From Pseudomonas sp. SG20056 (GTDB taxonomy: Bacteria; Pseudomonadota; Gammaproteobacteria; Pseudomonadales; Pseudomonadaceae), in the NCBI RefSeq assembly GCF_031764535.1, contig NZ_CP134499.1, positions 3,348,001 to 3,412,000 of the forward strand: 64,000 bases of DNA, in the 5' to 3' direction. Each line of letters starts with the position of its first letter. The stretch's first letter is position 1. Position numbers and translations under genes: made by a program. A model generated the notes under the pieces. That model saw only the letters and a program-made list of their open reading frames with translations, made no database searches and was not told where the DNA came from. Shown in pieces: positions 8,809 through 17,694 of the stretch.

Positions 8809-10077
8809 ATGAGCCGTCTGAACCCGGAACTGGGCCTGCTGCAAGGGATTGGCCTGCTAAGTACTTCACTGCTGGGCACCGGGATTTTTGTGATCCCGGC
8901 GCTGGCCGCCACTGCTGCCGGCGAGGCGTCGTTATGGGCCTGGATGCTGCTGATCGCTCTGGTACTGCCAGTGGCGTTTACCTTCGCTCAGCTGGGTCGG
9001 CACTTTCCCCATGCTGGGGGCGCGCCGCACCTGATTGGCCGCGCCTTTGGCGCACGAATGGAGCGGCTCAGTGCCCTGCTGTTTCTGGCCGTGCTGCCGG
9101 TGGGTTTACCCGCCGCGCTGAATATCGCCAGCGGTTTCTGGCAGGCGCTGTTCGATCTCAGTCGTGGCCAGGCCCTGGCGATCCAGCTGACGACCCTGGC
9201 CGCCATGTTGTTGCTCGGCCAGCGCCCGGCCAAGGCCAGCGGGATGATTCAGGGCGTAATTGCCGTGGCGATTATCGCCACCATTGCACTGATCTGGTGG
9301 CTCGGCGATCTGCCCGTCAGCAGCCAGCCACTGCTGCCTGAGATCAACGGTTCCTGGCATCTGCTGCCGGCAGCGCTGGGCGTGATGTTCTGGTGCTTTG
9401 TCGGCATCGAGGCCTTTACCCATATGGGTGAGGAGTTCAGGAACCCTGAACGCGACTTCCCGCTGGCGCTGCTGTTTGGCGTGCTGCTGGCGGGCCTGGT
9501 GTACTGGGCATGCTCGGTGGCCGTGCTAAGCCTGCATAGCTACGGCAACGTACAAACCGATGCCGCATCCTTGCCGCGCATGCTCGACCTGCTGCTGGGC
9601 GACCATGCACGCTGGATCGCCGCGACGGTGGGCTACCTGGCCTGTTTTGCGTCGATGAACGTCTATATGCAGGGCTTTGCCCGATTGATCTGGAGCCTGG
9701 CCGAAGAGGGCAAACTACCCGCCACGCTGGCCCAGCGTAACCATCATGGTGTGCCGGCCCGCGCGCTGTTGCTGGTGATTCTGAGCTGCGCCCTGTGCAC
9801 CAGCCTGGCTCAGTTGCTCGACCTGACCGTGGATGACCTGATCCGCTACGCCAATGGCAACTTCGTGGTGATCTACCTGCTCAGCATGGCCGCAGGCGTG
9901 GTGCTGCTGCGCGGTATCTGGCGCTGGCTGGCCGCATTCAGCGCACTGCTCTGTGCCTTGGTACTACTGATGCTGGGTATGGATGCAGGGTATGCCCTGG
10001 GCTTGCTGGTGGCGCTCGGGTTACTAGACCGCTGGCGCGAGCAACGCAGCATGCGCCTGCTTGCTGGGCAGAGTTGA
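8809..10077 (+). CDS. yjeH: YjeH-type amino acid exporter (APC superfamily)
   Basis: A 422-residue inner-membrane protein of the APC superfamily with about 12 hydrophobic segments. The opening ELGLLQGIGLLSTSLLGTGI and the later PVGLPAALNIASGFW closely resemble E. coli YjeH, which exports L-methionine and branched-chain amino acids. The gene is divergent from the Lrp/AsnC regulator across about 125 bases, the common arrangement for regulator and exporter. No strong Shine-Dalgarno precedes the ATG (GCAGAG is the best match). The substrate is inferred from family resemblance only. Confidence 0.85.
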   Translation: MSRLNPELGLLQGIGLLSTSLLGTGIFVIPALAATAAGEASLWAWMLLIALVLPVAFTFAQLGRHFPHAGGAPHLIGRAFGARMERLSALLFLAVLPVGLPAALNIASGFWQALFDLSRGQALAIQLTTLAAMLLLGQRPAKASGMIQGVIAVAIIATIALIWWLGDLPVSSQPLLPEINGSWHLLPAALGVMFWCFVGIEAFTHMGEEFRNPERDFPLALLFGVLLAGLVYWACSVAVLSLHSYGNVQTDAASLPRMLDLLLGDHARWIAATVGYLACFASMNVYMQGFARLIWSLAEEGKLPATLAQRNHHGVPARALLLVILSCALCTSLAQLLDLTVDDLIRYANGNFVVIYLLSMAAGVVLLRGIWRWLAAFSALLCALVLLMLGMDAGYALGLLVALGLLDRWREQRSMRLLAGQS

Positions 10078-10086
10078 AATGGCGGG

Positions 10087-10935
10087 TTAACCGCGCAGCT
10101 GCAAATTACCCGTCAACAGCAGGTCACGGCGCTTCTTGCGGCTGATCTGCTGGTGCTTGCACAACGAATAGACTCGTTCAAACCCTACACGATCAATCCC
10201 CGGATACTGGTCCAGAGCGGCCTGCACCAAGTGGTCATAACGCGCTTCGTCGATATGGTCTTGAACCAGGCGCAAGAACAGAAAGGCAAACTGGAAACCC
10301 AAAGCCTCCGACCAGTAGGGCGGATGGCCGATATAACAGTTCTCCAGATCGACCACCTTCATCGCGTCCAGACGCTGCGGATCAAGCATGATGTTGCCCG
10401 CCCACAAATCAAGGTGGCAGACATGCTTTTCATGCAGTTCACGAATCAGGGCAAAAGCCCCCTGCAGAAAGGCCTCAATCTGCATCTGCGGCTGAGTCAG
10501 CCAGAACTTGCCGTCAACATGACCGTCGAGCATGTCACTGATCAGGAACAACTCACGTACAGGAAACAGCCCCTGCCGACGATAGCCGAAACCACGCAAG
10601 CGTGGCACGGAGGCACCTTGACGCCAGGCATCGACACTGTTCATCAGCTCGGCTATCGGCCAGTCATACCCGCCCAGACGCCGCTGTCGACCCAAGGTCA
10701 CGCGCAGTCGCGAAGGCAGACTTTCCAACTCGACAGCTTTCACGAACAGACGCGAGCGCACACCCCTCATACAACCAGAGATGCTACGGCGCAATGTGCC
10801 GTTTTTACGCTGAGCCATTAGCGAGGAGATCGGCTCAAGGATATCCGCCGTACCTTCCTGATCGAGGTGCAACGTCAGGTCGCCACTGACGACGGTATGG
10901 GGAAAGTCTTGTTGATAGGCCTTGAGGTAACGCAT
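10087..10935 (-). CDS. lipopolysaccharide-kinase-like (WaaP/RIO-type) protein
   Basis: A 282-residue soluble protein with the catalytic loop of the protein-kinase-like/LPS-kinase superfamily: HVCHLDLWAGNIMLDP (HxDLxxxN) followed by KVVDLEN, where DLE replaces the usual DFG. Related Pseudomonas proteins are sometimes named toluene-tolerance protein or phosphotransferase. The N-terminal lysine of the ATP site is not obvious by eye. It is a single gene, convergent with the exporter gene (9-base gap), and sits 183 bases from the divergent TAXI gene. The acceptor is unknown. An LPS-core or small-molecule kinase is plausible but unproven. Confidence 0.7.
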   Translation of the reverse strand: MRYLKAYQQDFPHTVVSGDLTLHLDQEGTADILEPISSLMAQRKNGTLRRSISGCMRGVRSRLFVKAVELESLPSRLRVTLGRQRRLGGYDWPIAELMNSVDAWRQGASVPRLRGFGYRRQGLFPVRELFLISDMLDGHVDGKFWLTQPQMQIEAFLQGAFALIRELHEKHVCHLDLWAGNIMLDPQRLDAMKVVDLENCYIGHPPYWSEALGFQFAFLFLRLVQDHIDEARYDHLVQAALDQYPGIDRVGFERVYSLCKHQQISRKKRRDLLLTGNLQLRG

Positions 10936-11118
10936 CCCTGAATCCGGTTTATTTTTTAAGGCTGGGGAAACTATCGACTTAGCTGAAGTGTCACAACCTG
11001 TTTTTTCATATTTCCGTCACACTTCAGGTAAACGCCACAGACTCAAATCCCACACGCAACAAACCAATAGCCAAGACATTCCAGCTATCCTCAGCCCAGC
11101 TAACGACAAGGACTGACC

Positions 11119-12447
11119 ATGCGCCGCATTCTTCATGATCTGAAAATCCTGATCCTTACCAACCTGTGGATCGTGCCGGTAATTGCTGGGCTGGTCGGCG
11201 CACTGTTCTATTTCGCCGCACCGCCGCCACCGATGCATGCGCGCATGGCCACCGGCGCCGTGGGCGGTGGCTACCATGCGTTTGGCGAGCGCCTGCAGGC
11301 TGAACTTGAGCTGCAGGGCTTTAGCTTGGAGCTGGTTGAAAGCGCGGGCTCTGAGGATAACCTTGGCAAACTCGGCAACGGTGAAGTGGAGCTGGCACTG
11401 GTACAGAGCGGCCAGGAGCTGACTCTAAGCGACGAGGCACGTGGCAAGCTCAATGGCCTGGGCGTGATGTACCGCGAGCCGTTGTGGCTGTTTCTCGGCG
11501 ACAAGGTCAAATTCGAACGCCTGAGCGATTTGATGAAACTGCGCCTGGCGGTCGGCTCTCATGGCAGTGGCACCCAAGCAGTGACTGCAGCATTGTTCGA
11601 CGCCAATCGGATCGAGCCGTCGCAGTACCCCAAGCGCTGGCAGCAACTGGGCGGCAGCCGCGCCGCCGATGCGCTGATAGCCGGCAAACTGGATGCCGCT
11701 TTTTTTGTCGGCCCGGCGGAAAACGCGCTGATTCAGCGCTTGGCAGCCGAGCCCAAGGTGCGCCTGGTCAGCCTGCGTCGTACTGAGGCCTACCTGGCCC
11801 GCCTGCCCTACCTGAGCCGCCTGCAAGTCGGCGAAGGCATGCTTGATATGCAGCACAATACCCCGGACCAAGACATCGTCACCCTTGGCCCAGTCGCCAC
11901 CCTGGTGGCCGGCGAAGAGTTTCATCCTTCGCTAACCCCACTGATCCTCGAAGCGGCGAAAACCGTGCTGAAGAATGGCAGCCTGCTCGACCCAGCCGGC
12001 AGCTACCCGGCCAAACCGCCGCTATCACTCAACACCTTGAGCGAAGCCGAGTACTACTACGACAAGGGCCTGCCCATCCTGCAGCGCTACCTGCCGTTCC
12101 GCATTGCCTCTCTGGCTGACCGCTACATCATCCTGGCCATCCCGCTGCTGGTGCTGCTGTTCCCGCTGTTCAAGGCCATCGGCCCGATCTACCAGTGGCG
12201 CATCCGCGCCCGCATCTACCGCTGGTACAAACACCTGCGCGAGATCGACCAGCAGCTTTACAAAGGCAAACTGCCCAGTGATCTGGATGCCGAAATCGCT
12301 CGCCTGGAACGTTTGGAAGACGAACTGGCGCGGGTCGAGGTACCGCTGTCTTACTCCAGCGAGCTGTATGAGCTGCATATACACCTGCGCTATGTGGTTG
12401 AGCGGCTTCATGGCCTTAAAGCGAAGAACCAAGCCGCGACCGAGTAA
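11119..12447 (+). CDS. TAXI-family TRAP solute-binding protein with C-terminal membrane segment
   Basis: A 442-residue TAXI-type solute receptor. An uncleaved-looking N-terminal hydrophobic segment (residues about 16-35) precedes the family start MATGAVGGGYHAFGERLQ. The binding domain ends near residue 320, after which comes a second hydrophobic segment (YIILAIPLLVLLFPLFKAI) and a basic, helical cytoplasmic tail of about 85 residues. The ATG has AAGGA 7 bases upstream. TAXI receptors normally feed a fused DctQM permease, but none is encoded in this window. Ligand unknown. Confidence 0.85.
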   Translation: MRRILHDLKILILTNLWIVPVIAGLVGALFYFAAPPPPMHARMATGAVGGGYHAFGERLQAELELQGFSLELVESAGSEDNLGKLGNGEVELALVQSGQELTLSDEARGKLNGLGVMYREPLWLFLGDKVKFERLSDLMKLRLAVGSHGSGTQAVTAALFDANRIEPSQYPKRWQQLGGSRAADALIAGKLDAAFFVGPAENALIQRLAAEPKVRLVSLRRTEAYLARLPYLSRLQVGEGMLDMQHNTPDQDIVTLGPVATLVAGEEFHPSLTPLILEAAKTVLKNGSLLDPAGSYPAKPPLSLNTLSEAEYYYDKGLPILQRYLPFRIASLADRYIILAIPLLVLLFPLFKAIGPIYQWRIRARIYRWYKHLREIDQQLYKGKLPSDLDAEIARLERLEDELARVEVPLSYSSELYELHIHLRYVVERLHGLKAKNQAATE

Positions 12448-12468
12448 GCACCGTTGGGCCAAAGCCGG

Positions 12469-15400
12469 TTATTCAAAACGGAGTTGTAGGTAGCGCCATG
12501 GTGCCAGCAGTACATGGGTACTCCGCCCAAATGCCAAGCGGTATGCCAGGTCGCGCCGCAAGCGACGATAAGCACTATGGCTACCACCTCGTGCAACCGC
12601 TTTGGCCGTCGAGAAGTGGCGCACAGCTCTCGCGCTATCACCGTGTTCAACGGCTTCGGCATAACCATCCAGCATGTGCTGCATGCAGGCGAAATAAGGG
12701 CGTAGCTGCGCGCCCTGATAGCGTGATTGCCACACACGAAGCGCTTGCATGTCTGTTTGCTTTGCAGCATCTGCGGCAAGCCAGATCATCGCTTCATGAT
12801 TCTCAGGCATCTGTTCAAGCGACTTGTGCGATACGGCTGCAGCTAACTCATCACGACCAGTAGCACGCAACCCCAAAGCCAGATTATTCAGCCCCCAGGC
12901 CGGAACATCAGTGCGCTGCGCCCAATCTGCTAGCCAGTGGGGCATTGACCAGTACAGCCCCTGATTCGCCAATGCATAACTGGCCATCCCCCAGATCATG
13001 CCATCACAGCGTATCGCCTCACGGCAGGCCTGCAGCGTACGCTCCAACAGACTGTTGGCGTTCTCACGCTCAGCCAACAAATCCAACATGGCATGTTTGG
13101 CCGCATGCCTGGGATCATTGAGCAGAAGCCTGCTAAAACCTTTCCACAGCGAACCGGGCAGCCAGCGGGCATCCTCGTGTTTTAACCAGAAAAGCGCAGC
13201 GGCATGGTGTAACGCGCCCTCAGATGCAGCTTTTTCTACGATGGGCCACAACTCCGGGTCACGTGCTGGTGCGACAAATCGCTTGAGTACATCAGCCCAG
13301 GCGCCTGCGTTATCGTCATCCCGGCATAAAGACTCAAGCGCCCGCTGTTTAAGTGGCCGATCACTGTGTGCCTGAGCGAAGTCCAATGCCCTCATAAGAA
13401 TCGAAGGCTGAGAAGCGTTAGGCACCTCCAATAGACGCGCCAACACAGCCCGGCAATCATCCACACGGCCATACTTCAGCTGCAGATCGAACTCATTGAG
13501 GCCGGCAAAGGTGTAAGCGGGATCAAGACAGAAGGCTTGTGAAAACGACAGTAGTGCCTGTTCGCTCTGCTCATTGAGCAATAACGCATGCCCGAGAAAA
13601 CCATGGGAGATCGCCAGTTTTGGCTCCAGACGCACCATTTCTCTGGCTGATTCCACATATGCCGAGTAGTGCCCCGCGCTATCTTGCCAGTCCGCAAGCT
13701 CACGCCAGGCGTCAAAGCTGTTCCTGTGGCGCACCAGCAACTGGCGCAACTCGTCCATCGCAATATCGTGCTTACCGCTGTTGTAGGTCGCCCTAGGCCC
13801 GAAAACCGCCAATTCAACCGGCGTTGCGCCTCCCCAGCATGGTGCGACCAACAGCTCATGCAACTCGTCAAAACGCTCGGACTTCAACAGCAGATCCAAG
13901 AGCTTTTCGTGCGCACCACGGTGGCGCGGGTTGAATCTCAACGCCTCACGCAAGGCGTCTTCACGCCCAGCAGCGTCCTGCTCGTGCTCTGCCAGCGCCA
14001 ACCAGGCATCCGCATCACCGGCACGCAATTTGACCAACTCATGAGCCAGGCGCAGCGGTCGCCCGGCATCATCCAAAGCAACACTGTAACGCCCTAACTG
14101 GTTCCATACCCAGGCGTTACCTGGTTCATCGCGCAGAATCCGTTCAGCCTCCAGAACAGCCTCACCATATGCCTCACGCTCGCCCTGTACATAGCTCAGA
14201 TAAGCACGCAACTCATGGTTATCGGGGGTTCGGCTAAGTACACGGTTTAACAAGGCTTCAGCTTCGGCCAGGTTATCGCCCTCATCCAGCAGGCTTTCCA
14301 CATAGAGACGAACAGTCGGCGTCCACAAGGGGTTGATGCGGAAGCTTTCTTGCAGCGTCGCGCGACACTCACTGTATTGCCCATGATTCTTCTGCAGCTG
14401 GGCACGTTCCAGGGCCAAACGAGGCATCAGTGGAAAACGCTCAACCGCTGATTGCAAAAGCGCCTCGGCCTGCTCGACATGCCCGTCCAAAGCCTGTTGC
14501 CGAGCCACTACCACCCACAGCTGCCAAAGATCAGGACGCTGGCGCAGAGCCTCGCCAAGCTGTTCAAGCAGTACCTGCGGATCGAGGCGTTTCTGGGCCT
14601 GTTGCTGATAAGCCATCCAACCTTCACCAAAAGTCACTTGCCGAACTAGCTCGGCGTGGACGTAATCCAAAGACTGCAGCACGTCATCCTGGCCCGCGCA
14701 GGTGTCGAGCAACATATTGCTGGCGTATTCATTGTCTGCACTACGCTGCAACGCCCTGCGAAATGCGTCCTGAGCCTCTTCACGCTGTCCGGCCTGCAGC
14801 AGCACAAAGCCATGCGTGGAATGGCAGTAGGTGTCTTGTGGGTCAATTGCCAATACGTGCGTGCACAGGCTTAGCGCCTCTTCACTGCGTCCCAGTCGAG
14901 CCAGCACCATAGCCAACTCACGTAATGCCCAGGCATTTTGTGGATGGCTGTGCAGAAGACGGCGCAAAGCAGCCTCAGCCGCCTCAAGGGAGCGTCGCTG
15001 TGCCCGTTCGACAGCGAACTCGGCGATGCCTGCATGGTGCTCAAAGCGTTTAGCAAGCGCTTCCACGTAAGCATCAACAGCCTCCTCCCCCGCTGACTGC
15101 CGCAATAACTGTGCATACAGACGATGCAGCGACAGGTTCAGTGGATCAAGCTCAGCAGCCTCCTGACACCAGAACAGAGCCTGTTGAATATCACCGCCAC
15201 TGCGCTGGCTGTAGATGACCGCGGCACGCAGCCAAGCTCCACGTCGGCATAAAGCCTCTGCCCGCAGTAGCAGCTGGTAGTTCAGCTCAAGCTCACCACT
15301 ACGCCCATAGAAATCGGCCAACCCAAGCAACAGTTCAGGATCATTCGGACGTACCTGAAGCGCCTGTTCCAAAACATCACGAGCACCATGCGCGTCCCCA

Positions 15401-17439
15401 ACCTCTTCAAGGCATTCGCTGAGCGTGATACTGGGGCCAGCAGCCAGAGCACCTAACTGCTGATGACGTTGACGTAAAAAGTGCATCCCCTCTTCAGTCC
15501 GCCCCAAGCAACGCAGGGCACGAAAGTACTGGTTGCTGTACCCCTCATTGGCCGCATGCAGGCAGGCGGCAAACCGATACAGCTCGCAGGATTGCTCGCG
15601 CATGCCCTCGCCCCAACGCAAGCTGGCCAGCGCATTCCATGCTGGGGCCTGCCCCGGTGCCTGACGCAAGGCCTGGTTGAGCAAGTACTGCACGGTCGCG
15701 CCCTGGCCACCGCCATCGCCTAGCAAATTGGCATACCGCACCACGATCAGCGGGTCACTCCAGCGTGCCTGACAGTGCTGTTCCAGCCATACCAGTTGTA
15801 CACCGCGCGACTGCAGCATACTCAGCGAACTGGCTTTGGAAAGAATCAGGTTGGAATCATCCGGGAAGTGTTGCAGCAGCGCCTCTGTAGCCTCGAGTAC
15901 CTGCATCTCTCGGCCGTCATACCAAGCCAATGCACGCTGCGCCTGAAAGTACAGACGATGCTCTGGCGCCGCGGCCTGCAACTCTGCCAATGCCCTTGAG
16001 GCATCCTCCCGACGGTGTACTTCCAGGGCACAGAGCAGTCGGTAGTAGTTATCCCACAGGTGTCGCTCCGGGAACTCTAGCCCCTCTAATCGATAGGCCT
16101 GATCGGCGGGCAGCAACACCATGCCACGTGGACCCGAGGCACGCTGCGCAGTAAACAGACTCTGTGCCAGGCACTCACCAAACTGCGCCTGGCCAGGATC
16201 ACGAATCAGCAAGGTACCGCGCGGCTGGTCGTAACCGACCACTGCCTGCAAGTGGCCGCTGCCGGTGTATTGCACGGAAAGGGTAAAAGGCAGCCCACGA
16301 TCAATCAGCGCGCAACTGGTCGCCCAGTCAGCGGTAAATTCACGCACCAGCCAGCCATTGCGCTCAGCCCATGCGCGCTCTGCCTGGTATGAGGTGCCGT
16401 CGTAACAGATCTCTTCGGCGACCTCTAGATGAGCAACAGGCCGCCCCCAGAATGCAGAAAGCGCTGTCAGCGTCGCCGGAGCGCAGGTCATGTGATGCTG
16501 CCGGACAAAACTTACAGGTAACAGGCAGCGCTGGCCTTGCGGTGTTTCCAGCTGTTCGGCGATCTGGCTGTAAAAAGGCCCTCCAGCCTGCACAGCCAAT
16601 TCCCGGGCCACTGTATGAGCGCCACGTAGGCTCGCCATATCGCAGCGTCTACCGGCATACCAACGAGCCAGGCCTTTTTCCAGCAAGGGCGACAGCACTT
16701 CGGCCCTCGCTAACCAGTGTTCCGCCTCATCCAGCTCACCAGCCTCAATCAGTAGATCCACCAACTGAGCGCACAGACCACTGCTTTCCGATGCAGCAGC
16801 ACCACTGCGCAGGCGCTCCAGCGCCTGCTTCTCACGGTTGAGTTGCACCTCCAGCATTGCCGCCTGAATCAGCGCAGGCCGCGAGCCTGGCGTGAGGCGC
16901 AAGGCCTGCTCACAACAATCAAGCGCCTCAGCAAAACGATCCTCCTGCTCCAGGCAGTAGGCACGCTCAACTAACAGCCAAGGATCTTGCGGCGCCAGAG
17001 CAAGGGCTCGCTCGCTGCATGCCGCGCTGCGAGTAAAGTCACGCAACAACGCAAACAGATAAGCAGAAAAGGAAAGCCACTCGGCATGCAGCGCCGGACT
17101 CTCAGGCACCCAACTGCCAAACTGCTGAAGAAAACTCCACGCGCGAAACTGCCCTCGACGGGCAAGAAGAAAGCGGGCATAGCGCAGACGCGTTTCGGCC
17201 GCCTCTGGGTAGCGCCGATAGCCCAGATAAGCCAGGGCATCCCCCAAACGTGGTGCGCCAAGATGGGCAGACAGGCGTGAGGCCATGACCATGGCAGCCG
17301 CTCCCCGCCATTGCCGGTAGTCGCCATGGCGGGTTGCAAGTCCATGAGCCTGCTGAAAAAGCCCCTGATCAATTAGCGTTTCAAGCTGCGCTAGCTGCTC
17401 GGGAGCAAGAAAGGTAGTTGTGGTAACAATGGAAGACAT
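12469..17439 (-). CDS. giant tetratricopeptide-repeat protein with embedded C39-like peptidase
   Basis: A 1656-residue protein without a signal peptide. It is built almost entirely of helical TPR-type repeats (many copies of patterns such as AEALDCCEQALRLTPGSRPA and EEALSLCTHVLAIDPQDTYC). Between the first and second TPR arrays, at about residues 305-430, lies a C39/papain-like domain with all three catalytic candidates: Cys319 in HHMTCAPATL, His396 in GSGHLQAVVGYD, and Asp414 in LLIRDPGQ. The start at 17439 is preferred over ATG 17448 because AAGGA lies 8 bases before the former and directly abuts the latter. The gene stands alone, convergent with the TAXI gene. By eye its base composition is less GC-rich than its neighbours. 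Function unknown; it could process a peptide or be a scaffold with a peptidase-like sensor. Confidence 0.8.
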   Translation of the reverse strand: MSSIVTTTTFLAPEQLAQLETLIDQGLFQQAHGLATRHGDYRQWRGAAAMVMASRLSAHLGAPRLGDALAYLGYRRYPEAAETRLRYARFLLARRGQFRAWSFLQQFGSWVPESPALHAEWLSFSAYLFALLRDFTRSAACSERALALAPQDPWLLVERAYCLEQEDRFAEALDCCEQALRLTPGSRPALIQAAMLEVQLNREKQALERLRSGAAASESSGLCAQLVDLLIEAGELDEAEHWLARAEVLSPLLEKGLARWYAGRRCDMASLRGAHTVARELAVQAGGPFYSQIAEQLETPQGQRCLLPVSFVRQHHMTCAPATLTALSAFWGRPVAHLEVAEEICYDGTSYQAERAWAERNGWLVREFTADWATSCALIDRGLPFTLSVQYTGSGHLQAVVGYDQPRGTLLIRDPGQAQFGECLAQSLFTAQRASGPRGMVLLPADQAYRLEGLEFPERHLWDNYYRLLCALEVHRREDASRALAELQAAAPEHRLYFQAQRALAWYDGREMQVLEATEALLQHFPDDSNLILSKASSLSMLQSRGVQLVWLEQHCQARWSDPLIVVRYANLLGDGGGQGATVQYLLNQALRQAPGQAPAWNALASLRWGEGMREQSCELYRFAACLHAANEGYSNQYFRALRCLGRTEEGMHFLRQRHQQLGALAAGPSITLSECLEEVGDAHGARDVLEQALQVRPNDPELLLGLADFYGRSGELELNYQLLLRAEALCRRGAWLRAAVIYSQRSGGDIQQALFWCQEAAELDPLNLSLHRLYAQLLRQSAGEEAVDAYVEALAKRFEHHAGIAEFAVERAQRRSLEAAEAALRRLLHSHPQNAWALRELAMVLARLGRSEEALSLCTHVLAIDPQDTYCHSTHGFVLLQAGQREEAQDAFRRALQRSADNEYASNMLLDTCAGQDDVLQSLDYVHAELVRQVTFGEGWMAYQQQAQKRLDPQVLLEQLGEALRQRPDLWQLWVVVARQQALDGHVEQAEALLQSAVERFPLMPRLALERAQLQKNHGQYSECRATLQESFRINPLWTPTVRLYVESLLDEGDNLAEAEALLNRVLSRTPDNHELRAYLSYVQGEREAYGEAVLEAERILRDEPGNAWVWNQLGRYSVALDDAGRPLRLAHELVKLRAGDADAWLALAEHEQDAAGREDALREALRFNPRHRGAHEKLLDLLLKSERFDELHELLVAPCWGGATPVELAVFGPRATYNSGKHDIAMDELRQLLVRHRNSFDAWRELADWQDSAGHYSAYVESAREMVRLEPKLAISHGFLGHALLLNEQSEQALLSFSQAFCLDPAYTFAGLNEFDLQLKYGRVDDCRAVLARLLEVPNASQPSILMRALDFAQAHSDRPLKQRALESLCRDDDNAGAWADVLKRFVAPARDPELWPIVEKAASEGALHHAAALFWLKHEDARWLPGSLWKGFSRLLLNDPRHAAKHAMLDLLAERENANSLLERTLQACREAIRCDGMIWGMASYALANQGLYWSMPHWLADWAQRTDVPAWGLNNLALGLRATGRDELAAAVSHKSLEQMPENHEAMIWLAADAAKQTDMQALRVWQSRYQGAQLRPYFACMQHMLDGYAEAVEHGDSARAVRHFSTAKAVARGGSHSAYRRLRRDLAYRLAFGRSTHVLLAPWRYLQLRFE

Positions 17440-17646
17440 CGGACCCATCCTTGGCCTGAGAAGACATTCACGCCACTCTAAGTAGCAATCTGCTGCGTTT
17501 CAAGCCGGGGGCAAAACCGAAACCGCACTTCACACATCTTTGCTATGAGAGATCATTTTTCATGTAATTACGCTTCACTTAACTTGCTGTGATCAGCTAC
17601 AGCTAAACCGCCCCTAAAGAAGGGGGCCCGTACTGACCAGACAAAG

Positions 17647-17681
17647 AAAACCCCGCCAGAGCTTAGCCCTGGCGGGGTTTT
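17647..17681 (-). terminator. intrinsic terminator downstream of the aminopeptidase gene
   Basis: A 13-base perfect stem (17647-17659 with 17669-17681, CTGGCGGGGTTTT) and a 9-base loop, with A and T tracts on the two sides. It lies 14 bases past the aminopeptidase stop on the minus strand. Confidence 0.9.
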
Positions 17682-17694
17682 GCATTTCAGCCGA

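Noticed and set aside
7039..8844. 601-codon version of SbcD with 195 extra N-terminal residues
   Set aside because: The extra part is antisense to nothing functional of its own and overlaps the AsnC gene; the family start MRILHTSDWHLG has its own ATG at 8259.
8289..9341. 350-codon forward frame over the AsnC gene and into yjeH
   Set aside because: It is out of frame with the YjeH reading frame, which has clear family similarity, and antisense to the AsnC gene.
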